From BPIH01 sp042408925 (GTDB lineage: Bacteria; Chloroflexota; Limnocylindria; Limnocylindrales; CSP1-4), in assembly GCA_042408925.1 (NCBI GenBank), contig JBHOQO010000018.1, positions 1-14,299 on the forward strand: a DNA stretch of 14,299 nucleotides, in the 5' to 3' direction. Position numbers and translations under genes: made by a program. This document shows positions 7,048 through 14,299 of the stretch, piece by piece. The first letter of the stretch is position 1. The number at the start of each line of letters is the position of its first letter. The notes below the pieces were generated by a model. That model was not told the DNA's origin, made no database searches, and saw only the letters and a program-made list of their open reading frames with translations.

Positions 7048-8619
7048 GTGGCCCGGGCGGCGAACCGCTACGTCTGCACCGCCTGCGGCGCCATCGCCCT
7101 CCGCTGGGAGGGCCAGTGCCGGAGCTGCGGCGCTTGGAACACCCTCGTCGAGACCGTCGTCCGCCGTGAGACGCGCGGCCGCGGGCCGACGGGCGGCGCC
7201 GCGACCCTCCCGGAGCCCTTGGCGGACGAGACGGCAGCCGAGCTGCCCGGACGGTGGCCGAGCGGTTTGGCCGAGCTCGATCGGGTCCTCGGGGGCGGCC
7301 TCGTCCCGGGGGCCGTCGTCCTCCTCGGCGGCGAGCCCGGGATCGGGAAGTCGACGCTCGTCCTCCAGGCCGCGGCTGGCCTCGTCGCGGCCGGAGGGCG
7401 ACGGCTCCTCGTCGTCTCGGCGGAGGAGTCGAGCGCCCAGGTTCGCCTCCGGGCGAGACGCCTTGGGCTCGCCGAGGGAGCGGCCGGGCGGGCGATCGAG
7501 GTCGTCTCCGAGTCCAGCGTCGAGCGGATCGTCGAGCTCGCGGAGGACACAGCGCCCGACGCCCTCGTCGTCGACTCGATCCAGACGGTTGCCGTCGAGG
7601 CGTCCGAAGCCCCGGCCGGGACCGTCGGCCAGGTCCGGGAGGCGGCGCTCCGGTTCGTCGGCTGGGCGAAGGGGTCGGGTCGACCGGTGATCCTCATCGG
7701 CCACGTGACGAAGGACGGCTCCCTGGCGGGCCCGAAGGTCCTCGAGCACCTCGTCGACGTCGTCCTCCTCCTCGAGGGCGAGCGATCGAGCGGGCTCCGC
7801 CTCGTGCGGGCCCAGAAGAACCGCTTCGGACCGACCGACGAGATCGGCGTCTTCGAGATGGCACACGGCGGGCTCCGGGAGGTTGCGGACCCCGGACGGG
7901 CCTTCCTCGTCGAGCATCCGGAGCCGGCGCCGGGCGCCATCGTCGCCCCGACCCTCGAGGGCTCGCGACCAATTCTCGTCGAGGTCCAGGCCCTCGTCGC
8001 GCCGGCGTCCGGCTACGGCCCGCCGCGGCGGACGGTCAGCGGCCTCGACCCGAACCGTCTCGCTCTCCTCCTCGCAGTCCTCGCCCGGCGAGCCGGCGTC
8101 GGCCTCGGCGGCCACGACGTCTACGCGAGCCTCGCCGGCGGGATGGCCGTCACCGAGCCGGCCGTCGACCTGCCGCTCGCCGTCGCCCTCGCCTCGTCGC
8201 TACGAGACCGACCGGTGCCGGTCGGCACGGTCGCCGTCGGTGAGGTGGGGCTGCTCGGCGAGCTGCGGCCGGTCGCCGGCCTCGAGCGTCGGCTCCGCGA
8301 AGCGGCCCGACTCGGGTTCAACCGGGCCGTCGTGCCGGCCGAAGGGCGGACGGCGAGGGGACTCCGGGTCGACGGGCTCTCCATCGTCGCGGTCCGGACG
8401 CTCGCCGCGGCGCTCGGGGAGATCCTCGGGGCGGGGCGATCGGACGGCCGAGCGGCGGGCGGCCCGTCGCGATCGAGCGCGCCCGGCTCCCGCGCGGCGC
8501 GGCCCGTCGGCGGGCCGCCGGATCTCGACGCGGCCGGCGGGGGTGGTAGGCTCTTCGATCGCGGAGGTTCGGCGACCGGCCGGGCCGGTCGAGCGGTCGA
8601 GCGAGGCGAGGTCGGGTGA
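7048..8619 (+). CDS. radA: DNA repair protein RadA (Sms)
   Basis: The 523-residue product is RadA, a RecA-like hexameric motor that helps branch migration and processing of recombination intermediates. It has the N-terminal zinc finger CTAC-x10-CRSC (C10, C13, C24, C27), Walker A GEPGIGKST (95-103), Walker B ALVVDSIQT, the RadA signature KNRFG (257-261) and a C-terminal Lon-like domain (for example GGMAVTEPAVDLPLAVALAS). The GTG start is supported by GAGG six bases upstream, overlapping the clpC stop, and it lies only 8 nt after that stop. The family is usually about 455 residues; here the last 60 or so are a Gly/Arg/Ser-rich extension without recognisable domain, and a possible promoter for downstream genes lies inside it. 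The stop overlaps the next start (GTGA). Confidence 0.97.
   Translation: MARAANRYVCTACGAIALRWEGQCRSCGAWNTLVETVVRRETRGRGPTGGAATLPEPLADETAAELPGRWPSGLAELDRVLGGGLVPGAVVLLGGEPGIGKSTLVLQAAAGLVAAGGRRLLVVSAEESSAQVRLRARRLGLAEGAAGRAIEVVSESSVERIVELAEDTAPDALVVDSIQTVAVEASEAPAGTVGQVREAALRFVGWAKGSGRPVILIGHVTKDGSLAGPKVLEHLVDVVLLLEGERSSGLRLVRAQKNRFGPTDEIGVFEMAHGGLREVADPGRAFLVEHPEPAPGAIVAPTLEGSRPILVEVQALVAPASGYGPPRRTVSGLDPNRLALLLAVLARRAGVGLGGHDVYASLAGGMAVTEPAVDLPLAVALASSLRDRPVPVGTVAVGEVGLLGELRPVAGLERRLREAARLGFNRAVVPAEGRTARGLRVDGLSIVAVRTLAAALGEILGAGRSDGRAAGGPSRSSAPGSRAARPVGGPPDLDAAGGGGRLFDRGGSATGRAGRAVERGEVG
8544..8552 (+). promoter_or_regulatory. possible internal extended -10 element in the radA tail
   Basis: TG-G-TAGGCT has the same TGNTAGNNT form as the S1 and clpC promoters and lies about 64 bases before the yacL start, in the poorly conserved end of radA. 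No convincing -35 is visible. It could give an internal promoter for yacL-ispDF-cysS-rlmB. Confidence 0.25.
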
Positions 8620-9662
8620 TCCGGAACATTCGGCTCCTGGGGGCGGCGCTCGGCGGGATCGTCGGCCTCGGGCTCGCCGCCGGCGGCCTCTTCGAGCGCC
8701 TCGAGTACGCCGGCGCCCTTCTCGTCCTCTGGGTCCTCGCCTGGGTCGCCGTCGGCTTCGCCCTCCTGCCGTACCTCACGGTCGTGCCCGCCCAGTGGCT
8801 CGTCCGCCAGGTCCAGGCGCTCTCGACCGCGGAGTTCGTGACGGCGGTCGTCGGCCTCCTTCTCGGCCTCCTCATGGGCCTCCTCCTCGGGGTTCCCCTT
8901 TCGGCCCTGCCCGGACCCGCCGGCCAGATCCTCCCGGTCGGGGTCTCCCTCGCGCTCGGGCTCGGGATGATCGGCTTGACGGTTGCGAAACGCCACGACC
9001 TCCTCGTCGCCGCCGAGGCCATCGGCCTCTTCCGCCGCCCCGAGACCGCCTCGGCCGGCGCCGGCGAGCCGCAGATCGTCGTCGATACCTCGGCGATCAT
9101 CGACGGGCGGATCGCCGACATCGCCGAGTCGGGTTTCATCTACGGGACCCTCGTCGTGCCGCGGTTCGTCCTCGGGGAGCTCCAGCAGATCGCGGACAGC
9201 CCGGACCCGCTCCGCCGGCAGCGGGGCCGCCGCGGCCTGGAGATCCTGACCCGCCTCCAGCGGGAGGGGCGGACGCCGGTCGTCATCGTCGAGGACGAGC
9301 CCCCCGATGCCGCCGGCGTCGACTCGAAGCTCATCGCCCTGGCGAAGGCGCGGAGCGGGGTGATCCTGACGAACGACTTCAACCTGAACCGGGTCGCCGA
9401 GGTCCAGGGACTCCGGGTCATGAACATCAACTCCCTCGCAAATGCGGTGAAGCCGGCGATCCTTCCGGGCGAGGAGCTTCGGGTCCGGATCATCCAGGAG
9501 GGAAAGGAGCCGGGCCAGGGGGTCGGCTTCCTCGACGACGGGACGATGATCGTCGTCGAGGGCGGGGCACGGCACCTCGACACCGAGCTCGACGTCGTGG
9601 CGACCCGGGTTCTCCAGACCGTCGCCGGGCGGATGATCTTCGCCCAGCCGCGTCCCCAGTGA
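8616..9662 (+). CDS. yacL: PIN and TRAM domain membrane protein (YacL family)
   Basis: The 348-residue protein starts with four predicted membrane helices (about 7-26, 33-53, 74-98 and 105-124). A PIN nuclease-like domain follows, beginning VVDTSAIIDGRIADIA with D157 and D163, then VLGELQQIAD and LTNDFNLNRVA, which keep the acidic residues of the active site. A C-terminal TRAM domain (about 283-345) contains GKEPGQGVGFLDDGTMIVVEG. PIN-TRAM proteins of this type are conserved next to radA or disA in Gram-positive bacteria; PIN domains are usually RNases and TRAM binds RNA, but the physiological substrate is not established. The GTG start overlaps the radA stop by 4 nt and has GAGG at 8608-8611. 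In the Firmicute cluster disA lies between radA and yacL; here it does not. Confidence 0.93.
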   Translation: MIRNIRLLGAALGGIVGLGLAAGGLFERLEYAGALLVLWVLAWVAVGFALLPYLTVVPAQWLVRQVQALSTAEFVTAVVGLLLGLLMGLLLGVPLSALPGPAGQILPVGVSLALGLGMIGLTVAKRHDLLVAAEAIGLFRRPETASAGAGEPQIVVDTSAIIDGRIADIAESGFIYGTLVVPRFVLGELQQIADSPDPLRRQRGRRGLEILTRLQREGRTPVVIVEDEPPDAAGVDSKLIALAKARSGVILTNDFNLNRVAEVQGLRVMNINSLANAVKPAILPGEELRVRIIQEGKEPGQGVGFLDDGTMIVVEGGARHLDTELDVVATRVLQTVAGRMIFAQPRPQ

Positions 9663-10888
9663 GCCGGCGATCGCCGAACCCGGACCGAGGCTTGCCCCGG
9701 GCCGATGCCATCGTCGTGGCCGCCGGGTCGAGCACGCGGATGGCGGGGCTCGACAAGCTCGAGGTCGACTTCGGGGGGCGCCCGCTCCTGGCCCGGGCCC
9801 TCGAGGCGATCGCCGCCGCTCGAACTGTCGAGCGGATCGTCCTCGTCGCCCGCCCGGAGCGGGTCGAGGCCGTCGCGGCGGCCCCGTGGCTGCCGCCCCG
9901 GACGGTCGCCGTCGTCCCGGGCGGGAGCCGGCGTCAGGAATCGGTGGCGGCCGGGGTGGCGGCCCTCGAGCGCCTCGACGGCGACGACCCGGGTGCCGGG
10001 GAGCGGATCGTCCTCGTCCACGACGGGGCGAGGCCGTTTGTCCCGCCCGCCCTCGTCGACGCCGTCGCCCGCGCCGCGGCCGTTCACGGTGCCGCCATCC
10101 CCGTGGTTCCGGTCGCCGACACCGTGAAGCGGGTCCGCGACGGGGTGATCGTCGAGACCGTCGACCGGTCCGACCTCGCGGTCGCCCAGACGCCGCAAGG
10201 GGTCCGGCGCGAGCTCCTCGCCGCTGCCTACCGGCGCTACCCGCCGAGTGGGGCTCGGACCTGGACCGACGAGGCCGCCCTCCTCGAGGCGGCTAGAATT
10301 CCGGTCCATGCCGTCCCCGGTGACCCTCGCAATCGCAAGCTGACCGTGCCCGCCGACCTCGACTGGGCCGCCGCGGAGCTCCGCGCCGAGCGGGCTGCCC
10401 CGTGCCGCCACCGCATCGGCCTCGGCGCCGACCGCCACCCCTTCGGTCCCGGGGCCCCGCTCGTCCTCGGTGGGGTGACGATCGAGGGGGCGCCGCGTCT
10501 CCACGGCCACTCCGACGGCGACGTCGCTCTCCACGCCGTCGCCGACGCCTTCCTCGGGGCCGCGGGGCTCGGCGACCTCGGGCGCCTCTTTCCGGCCGGT
10601 CCGGCGACGCCGCCGGGGATCGCCTCGACCGACCTCCTCGCCGAGGTAGTCGGTCGGGTCGGCCGGGCGGGGCTCCGGCCCCGCTGGATCGATCTCACGA
10701 TCGTCGGCCGACGGCCGTGGCTCGGGCCGCACCTCGAGGCGATGCGCGCGGTCATCGCGGCAACGTGCGGACTCCCGACGGACGGGGTGAGCGTCAAGGC
10801 GTCGACCGGGAACCTCGACGGCATGGAGGGTGCGGGTCGGGGGATCTCGGCCCTCGCCGTCGCCCTGCTCGAGGCAAGCGACCGATGA
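9659..10888 (+). CDS. ispDF: bifunctional IspD-IspF fusion (MEP pathway)
   Basis: One uninterrupted frame of 409 residues encodes two enzymes of the non-mevalonate isoprenoid pathway. Residues about 14-240 are IspD, which makes CDP-methylerythritol from MEP and CTP: AAGSSTRM-x4-K at 21-33, HDGARP at 121-126, then ADTVKRV, AQTPQGV and TDEAALLE. Residues about 251-409 are IspF, which cyclises the CDP-ME phosphate: GADRHPF with metal ligands D258 and H260, HGHSDGDVALH with H292 (same spacing as D8, H10 and H42 of E. coli IspF), and VKASTGNLDGMEG near the end. The linker is only about 10 residues and IspE, the enzyme between them in the pathway, is not included. The GTG start overlaps the yacL stop (GTGA), as radA-yacL does; the TTG at 9692 is a less likely alternative. 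The stop overlaps the cysS start (ATGA). Confidence 0.95.
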   Translation: MSRRSPNPDRGLPRADAIVVAAGSSTRMAGLDKLEVDFGGRPLLARALEAIAAARTVERIVLVARPERVEAVAAAPWLPPRTVAVVPGGSRRQESVAAGVAALERLDGDDPGAGERIVLVHDGARPFVPPALVDAVARAAAVHGAAIPVVPVADTVKRVRDGVIVETVDRSDLAVAQTPQGVRRELLAAAYRRYPPSGARTWTDEAALLEAARIPVHAVPGDPRNRKLTVPADLDWAAAELRAERAAPCRHRIGLGADRHPFGPGAPLVLGGVTIEGAPRLHGHSDGDVALHAVADAFLGAAGLGDLGRLFPAGPATPPGIASTDLLAEVVGRVGRAGLRPRWIDLTIVGRRPWLGPHLEAMRAVIAATCGLPTDGVSVKASTGNLDGMEGAGRGISALAVALLEASDR

Positions 10889-12300
10889 CGATCCGCCTTC
10901 ACGACACGCTGACCGGGACGCTCCGACCCCTCGAGCCGATCGAGCCCGGGCACGTCCGGATGTACAGCTGCGGACCGACGGTCTACGGCCCCGCCCACGT
11001 CGGCAACTTCCGCTCGTTCCTCTTCGCCGATCTGCTCGTCCGCCACCTGCGGGCCCGCGGGTTCCGCGTCACCTGGGTCATGAACGTGACCGACATCGAC
11101 GACAAGATCATCCGCGGCGCGGCCGAGGCGGGCTGCTCGACCCGGGAGCTCGCCGAGCGCTGGCTCGGCCAGTTCCTGGTCGACGCCCGGGCCCTCCGGA
11201 TGACGCCGCCCGACGTCATGCCCCGGGCGACCGAGCACATCGGCGACATGGTCACCCTCATCGAGGCGCTCCTCGCCCGCGGTCACGCCTACCGGACGGC
11301 GGACGGCTCGATCTTCTTCCGGGTCGCTTCGTGGCCGACGTACGGCAAGCTCTCGAAGCTCGATCCGTCCCAGCTCCGGGTCGGCGAGCGGGTCGAGGCC
11401 GACGAGTACGGGAAGGACGACGTTCGGGACTTCGCCCTCTGGAAGGCCCCGAAACCCGGCGAGCCGGTCTGGGAGACGTCGATCGGCCCCGGCCGCCCGG
11501 GCTGGCACATCGAGTGCTCGGCGATGAGCATGCGCCATCTCGGCTCGCCCTTCGACATCCACACCGGCGGGATCGACCTCATCTTTCCGCATCATGAGGA
11601 CGAGATCGCCCAGAGCGAGGCGGCCACCGGCCGCGAGTTCGTCCGTCTCTGGGTCCACTGCGCCCACCTCCAGATGGGCGGGGCCAAGATGGCGAAGTCG
11701 ACCGGGAACATCGCCCGGGTCGCCGACCTCCTCGCCGCCGGGGTCTCACCGCGGGCCCTCCGCTACGCTCTCATCTCCGTCCACTACCGCGCCCCCCTCA
11801 ACTACAGCGAGGAGTCGCTGGCCGCCGCGGCCGCCGCCGTCGATCGCCTCGACGCCCTCGTCACCGCCCTCGAGGGCTACCGAGAGGACCGGCCCGACGA
11901 TCCGGATCTGCCCTCCCTCCTCGAGGGCGCTCGGGCCGAGTTCGATGCCGCCCTCGACGACGACCTGGCGATCTCGCCCGCCCTCGGGGTCCTCTTCGAG
12001 CTCGTCCGCGAGCTGAACCGGCGGGTCGACGGCCGGCTCCTCTCGACCGCAGACGCGCAGCGAGCCCTCGCCGCGGTGCGGGGCTTCGACGCCGTCCTCG
12101 GGGTCCTCCCTGCTCCGGAGGAGCGGGCCCTCGAGCCGGAGCTCGCCGCGCTCCTCGACGCTCGGGCGGCAGCCCGGCGGGCCAGGGACTGGGCGACTTC
12201 GGACCGCCTCCGCGACGAGCTCGCCCGACGGGGGATCGTCGTCGAGGACACCCGCGACGGCCAGCGCTGGCGGTGGGCCCACGATGTCGTCCGGGCCTGA
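10885..12300 (+). CDS. cysS: cysteine--tRNA ligase
   Basis: The 471-residue product is a class I cysteinyl-tRNA synthetase, which charges tRNA-Cys in the cytoplasm. It shows CGPTVYGPAHVGN (C29 is the first zinc ligand and HVGN the HIGH motif), WHIECSAM with C211, FPHHEDEIAQSE with H236 and E240 completing the zinc site that selects cysteine, and the KMSKS loop as K268-M-A-K-S272. KMAKS in place of KMSKS is a mild variation. Length is typical. The ATG overlaps the ispDF stop by 4 nt, with GAGG 10 bases upstream. No T-box leader is present, as expected for an internal operon gene. It overlaps the next gene by 17 nt. Confidence 0.97.
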   Translation: MTIRLHDTLTGTLRPLEPIEPGHVRMYSCGPTVYGPAHVGNFRSFLFADLLVRHLRARGFRVTWVMNVTDIDDKIIRGAAEAGCSTRELAERWLGQFLVDARALRMTPPDVMPRATEHIGDMVTLIEALLARGHAYRTADGSIFFRVASWPTYGKLSKLDPSQLRVGERVEADEYGKDDVRDFALWKAPKPGEPVWETSIGPGRPGWHIECSAMSMRHLGSPFDIHTGGIDLIFPHHEDEIAQSEAATGREFVRLWVHCAHLQMGGAKMAKSTGNIARVADLLAAGVSPRALRYALISVHYRAPLNYSEESLAAAAAAVDRLDALVTALEGYREDRPDDPDLPSLLEGARAEFDAALDDDLAISPALGVLFELVRELNRRVDGRLLSTADAQRALAAVRGFDAVLGVLPAPEERALEPELAALLDARAAARRARDWATSDRLRDELARRGIVVEDTRDGQRWRWAHDVVRA

Positions 12301-13591
12301 CCCGAAGCGACGGCCGGGCCGTCCCGCCGGCCCGGGGGTTCCGCGGCGTCGAGGGGAGGCAGATCAGCGCCGAGGGTCCGGCCGGCTCGGCGGCTCCGCC
12401 CCGGTCTCGGGAGGGCGGCCGCCGGGTCAGGGACCGACACGCTCCGGCCTCCGGCTCGGCGGCGGGTTTCCGACGCGGGAGCCCCGCGGCGCAGGCCCGT
12501 CCTCGCCGCGACCCGGCCGTCCCGGGGCGCTCCTGCCCCGCGGCCGGCTCGGCGAACTCGTCGGGCCGGACGAGGAGGTCGTCGCCGGGCGGTGGCCCGT
12601 CCGGGAGGCCTTCGTCGCCGGCCGCGAAGCGCGGCGGCTCCTTGTCGTTCCGCACCGTCGGAAGGCCCTCGAGGACCTCGTCCTCCACGCCGTCCGACTC
12701 CGGATCCCCATCGTCGAGGTCGAGGGTGGGATCCTCACCGCGGTCGCCGGGTTCGATGGACATCAGGGCATCGCCCTCGTCGTCGCGCCGCGGCGGCCTG
12801 CCGGGCTCGAGGAGATCCTCGCCCGGGCCCTCGCCCGGGGCGAGCCGGCGTTCGTCCTCGTCCTCGACTCGCTGGAGGATCCGCAGAACGTCGGGACGCT
12901 CCTCAGGAGCGCCGAGGCGGCCGGCGTCCACGGCGTCGTCGTGCCGCGACGTCGCCAGGCGCCGCTGAGCCCGGCAGCGGTCAAGGCGTCGGCGGGGGCG
13001 ACCGAGCACCTCCTCATCGGCGCCGTCGAGGACCTCCCGGGAGCCCTCGCCGACCTCCACGTCCGCGGCGTCCGGATCGTCGGCGCCGATGCGGAGGCGC
13101 CGCTCTCGTACCGCGATGCCGACCTCCGGGGGCCGCTCGCGATCGTCGTCGGGAGCGAGGGCCGAGGTCTCGCCGGGCCGGTCCGACGGCGCTGCGACCT
13201 CCTCGTCCGGATCCCGCTCCACGGCGCCGTCGGCTCGCTGAACGCAGCCGTCGCCGGTTCCATTCTCCTCTTCGAGGCGCGGGCTCAACGGGATGCCGAC
13301 GCCGGCGGCCGCGGAGCGGCGCCGGATGGGGCGGCGGCTCGAGCGTCCGCGGCCGATCCGATCGCCCCGGAGTCCGACGGGCCCCCGGTCGCCGGCGCTG
13401 CGGCTCCGATCGCGAGGCCACGCCGGCGGCTGCCCCGAAGCGGGGCGGCCGGCGTCGACGGAACGCCGGAACCCGAGGGGCCTAAAGTGGCGGCGGAGGA
13501 CGACCTCCTGCCCGGCGAACCGGTCTCCCCGTCGCCGCCGATGCCGGGGTCCGGCTCCTTGCCGGACGAGCCGCGCCGACCCTCCGCTTGA
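12284..13591 (+). CDS. rlmB: 23S rRNA (guanosine-2'-O-)-methyltransferase RlmB, SpoU/TrmH family
   Basis: The 435-residue product is a SPOUT-fold 2'-O-ribose methyltransferase that uses S-adenosylmethionine. The core (about 98-333) has an N-terminal substrate-binding domain (VAGRWPVREAF), motif 1 EDPQNVGTLLRSAEAAG (N202, R208), motif 2 VVGSEGRGL (290-296) and motif 3 IPLHGAVGSLNAAVA (310-324). These are the knotted SAM-binding segments. The best family match is RlmB, which modifies a guanosine of the 23S P loop, though other rRNA or tRNA targets of the family cannot be excluded. The first 90 or so residues are Arg/Gly/Pro-rich, like the basic extensions of actinobacterial RlmB, and about 100 residues at the C-terminus are Pro/Ala-rich and have no recognisable domain. 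The ATG, the only ATG start available before the core, lies inside the end of cysS. The mrnC and yacP genes that flank rlmB in Bacillus are missing. Confidence 0.93.
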   Translation: MSSGPDPKRRPGRPAGPGVPRRRGEADQRRGSGRLGGSAPVSGGRPPGQGPTRSGLRLGGGFPTREPRGAGPSSPRPGRPGALLPRGRLGELVGPDEEVVAGRWPVREAFVAGREARRLLVVPHRRKALEDLVLHAVRLRIPIVEVEGGILTAVAGFDGHQGIALVVAPRRPAGLEEILARALARGEPAFVLVLDSLEDPQNVGTLLRSAEAAGVHGVVVPRRRQAPLSPAAVKASAGATEHLLIGAVEDLPGALADLHVRGVRIVGADAEAPLSYRDADLRGPLAIVVGSEGRGLAGPVRRRCDLLVRIPLHGAVGSLNAAVAGSILLFEARAQRDADAGGRGAAPDGAAARASAADPIAPESDGPPVAGAAAPIARPRRRLPRSGAAGVDGTPEPEGPKVAAEDDLLPGEPVSPSPPMPGSGSLPDEPRRPSA

Positions 13592-13617
13592 CCCGGGCGA
13601 CCGATCGGCCATATCAT
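13588..13617 (+). promoter_or_regulatory. sigma70-type promoter for the tRNA-Thr / tuf unit
   Basis: TTGACC (13588-13593) and TATCAT (13612-13617) each match consensus in 5 of 6 positions, with 18 bases between. This is the best promoter in the window. The -35 overlaps the rlmB stop codon. Predicted start about 13624, 32 bases before the first tRNA, as expected for a stable-RNA promoter. Confidence 0.75.
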
Positions 13618-13655
13618 TCCGCCGCGCCATCGGGTCCCTGCGGACGATCCTGCGC

Positions 13656-13731
13656 GCCGACGTAGCTCAATTGGTAGAGCAGCGGTTTTGTAAACCGCGG
13701 GTTCCGGGTTCGAGTCCCGTCGTCGGCTCCA
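13656..13731 (+). tRNA. tRNA-Thr (anticodon UGU)
   Basis: A complete 76-nt cloverleaf with encoded CCA. The acceptor stem GCCGACG pairs with CGTCGGC, the anticodon stem GCGGT/ACCGC encloses TTTGTAA with anticodon TGT, and the T loop is TTCGAGT. It reads ACA. The outermost T-stem pair is C-U rather than a proper pair; the other four are normal. Confidence 0.97.
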
Positions 13732-13871
13732 CATCGAATAGTCGCGTCCGGCGTCACGAACGGAGCCGCAGCTCCCGACCCGGCAGGCGTCGGTCCGTGC
13801 GACGGACGAGCGGGACGGGCTCCGACCCGTCCATCGCCGCTCGGGAGCCAGCGCACGCGCGTGTCGTTCGA
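13732..13871 (+). other. structured spacer between the two tRNA-Thr genes
   Basis: No gene is recognised in these 140 bases. Three nested or adjacent inverted repeats are perfect: GCTCCCGA (13771-13778) with TCGGGAGC (13841-13848); GTCCGT (13793-13798) with ACGGAC (13802-13807); and GGACGGG (13813-13819) with CCCGTCC (13826-13832). The first encloses the other two, giving a branched fold of 78 nt. There is no T-loop motif, so it is not a tRNA. Confidence 0.5.
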
Positions 13872-13947
13872 GCCCACATAGCTCAGTCGGCAGAGCACTT
13901 CCTTGGTAAGGAAGAGGTCATCGGTTCGAGTCCGATTGTGGGCTCCA
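13872..13947 (+). tRNA. tRNA-Thr (anticodon GGU)
   Basis: A complete 76-nt cloverleaf with encoded CCA. Acceptor GCCCACA/TGTGGGC, anticodon stem CTTCC/GGAAG around TTGGTAA with anticodon GGT, and T stem ATCGG/CCGAT all pair fully. It reads ACC and ACU. It lies 97 bases before tuf, as thrT does before tufB in E. coli. Confidence 0.98.
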
Positions 13948-14044
13948 GCCCAGCCCGAGGGCCCCGCCCCGCCAACCCGTCGCCATCGCCCGGTCCGCCG
14001 CTGCGGCGGCCCCGCGGCCCAAGCCAATGGAGTAGACAGCACCC
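13948..14044 (+). promoter_or_regulatory. tRNA-tuf intergenic leader with hairpin and ribosome binding site
   Basis: A 6-bp hairpin, CCGCCG (13995-14000) with CGGCGG (14004-14009), is not followed by T residues. GGAG at 14029-14032 lies 12 bases before the GTG. No promoter is evident, so tuf may be transcribed from the tRNA promoter. Confidence 0.45.
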
Positions 14045-14299
14045 GTGGCCAAGAAGAAGTTCGAGCGCACGAAGCCGCACGTCAACGTCGGGACGATCGG
14101 CCACATCGACCACGGCAAGACGAGCCTCACGGCGGCGATCACGAAGTACCTGGCTCTGAAAGGCGAGGCCGAGTACCGGGCCTTCGAGACGATCGACAAC
14201 GCCCCCGAGGAGCGGGAGCGGGGGATCACGATCGCGATCGCCCACGTCGAGTACGAGACCGACCGCCGCCACTACGCCCACGTCGACTGCCCCGGCCAC
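14045..14299 (+). CDS. tuf: elongation factor Tu, N-terminal part (truncated by window end)
   Basis: The first 85 residues of EF-Tu, the GTPase that delivers aminoacyl-tRNA to the ribosome. The frame starts MAKKKFERTKPHVNVGTIGH from a GTG. It contains the P-loop GHIDHGKT (19-26, with Ile where Val is usual), the switch I segment IDNAPEERERGITI and the DCPGH G3 motif at the very end of the window. The remaining domains lie beyond the window. The GTG is the only start that gives the usual N-terminus, and GGAG lies upstream. Confidence 0.97.
   Translation, partial: MAKKKFERTKPHVNVGTIGHIDHGKTSLTAAITKYLALKGEAEYRAFETIDNAPEERERGITIAIAHVEYETDRRHYAHVDCPGH

Noticed and set aside
10294..10299. TAGAAT inside ispDF as an internal promoter for cysS
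   Set aside because: It matches a -10 box in 5 of 6 bases but has no TG extension and no -35, and it lies in the conserved IspD half about 590 bases before cysS.

Overview
This window is a very GC-rich (about 70 % by eye) bacterial housekeeping region. It starts in the 3' end of a 23S rRNA gene and ends inside the first third of an EF-Tu gene. The mix of an rRNA operon tail, the order clpC-radA-yacL-ispD/F-cysS-rlmB (familiar from Firmicutes and Actinobacteria), tRNA-Thr genes directly before tuf, frequent GTG starts, and a membrane LysM protein with a cytoplasmic Cys/His module suggests a Chloroflexota-like lineage, possibly Limnocylindria. That placement is inference from gene content; a deep actinobacterial relative is the main alternative.

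Layout. Positions 1-482 hold the 23S rRNA 3' end, a short spacer, a complete 5S rRNA and a terminator-like stem with a T run. Position 578-1408 (+) is a single-pass LysM protein. Position 1480-2355 (-) is an Fpg/MutM-family DNA glycosylase. It is divergent from a ribosomal protein S1 gene (2569-4389, +), and the two promoters appear to overlap. The S1 transcript has a leader of about 170 nt with a strong 11-bp hairpin.

Position 4562-13591 (+) is a tightly packed cluster: clpC, radA, yacL (PIN-TRAM), a fused ispD-ispF, cysS and rlmB. Successive genes are separated by 8 nt or overlap by 4 to 17 nt, so co-transcription and translational coupling are likely. ClpC is a protein-quality-control unfoldase, RadA a recombination motor, YacL a membrane PIN-TRAM protein, IspDF makes isoprenoid precursors, CysS charges tRNA-Cys and RlmB methylates 23S rRNA. 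The adjacent ctsR, mcsA, mcsB and disA genes of the Firmicute version are absent here.

A good sigma70-type promoter at the end of rlmB drives tRNA-Thr(UGU). A structured 140-nt spacer, tRNA-Thr(GGU) and the start of tuf follow. This resembles the E. coli thrU-tyrU-glyT-thrT-tufB cluster without its two middle tRNAs.

The most interesting non-coding signals are: two GAAC-N4-GTTC palindromes 52 bp apart bracketing the clpC promoter, resembling Gram-positive LexA (DinR) boxes; a shared extended -10 pattern TGNTAGNNT; the attenuator-like hairpin in the S1 leader; and the branched structure between the two tRNA-Thr genes. I saw no CRISPR array, insertion sequence, phage gene or defence system. Nothing in the window is clearly a new multi-gene system.
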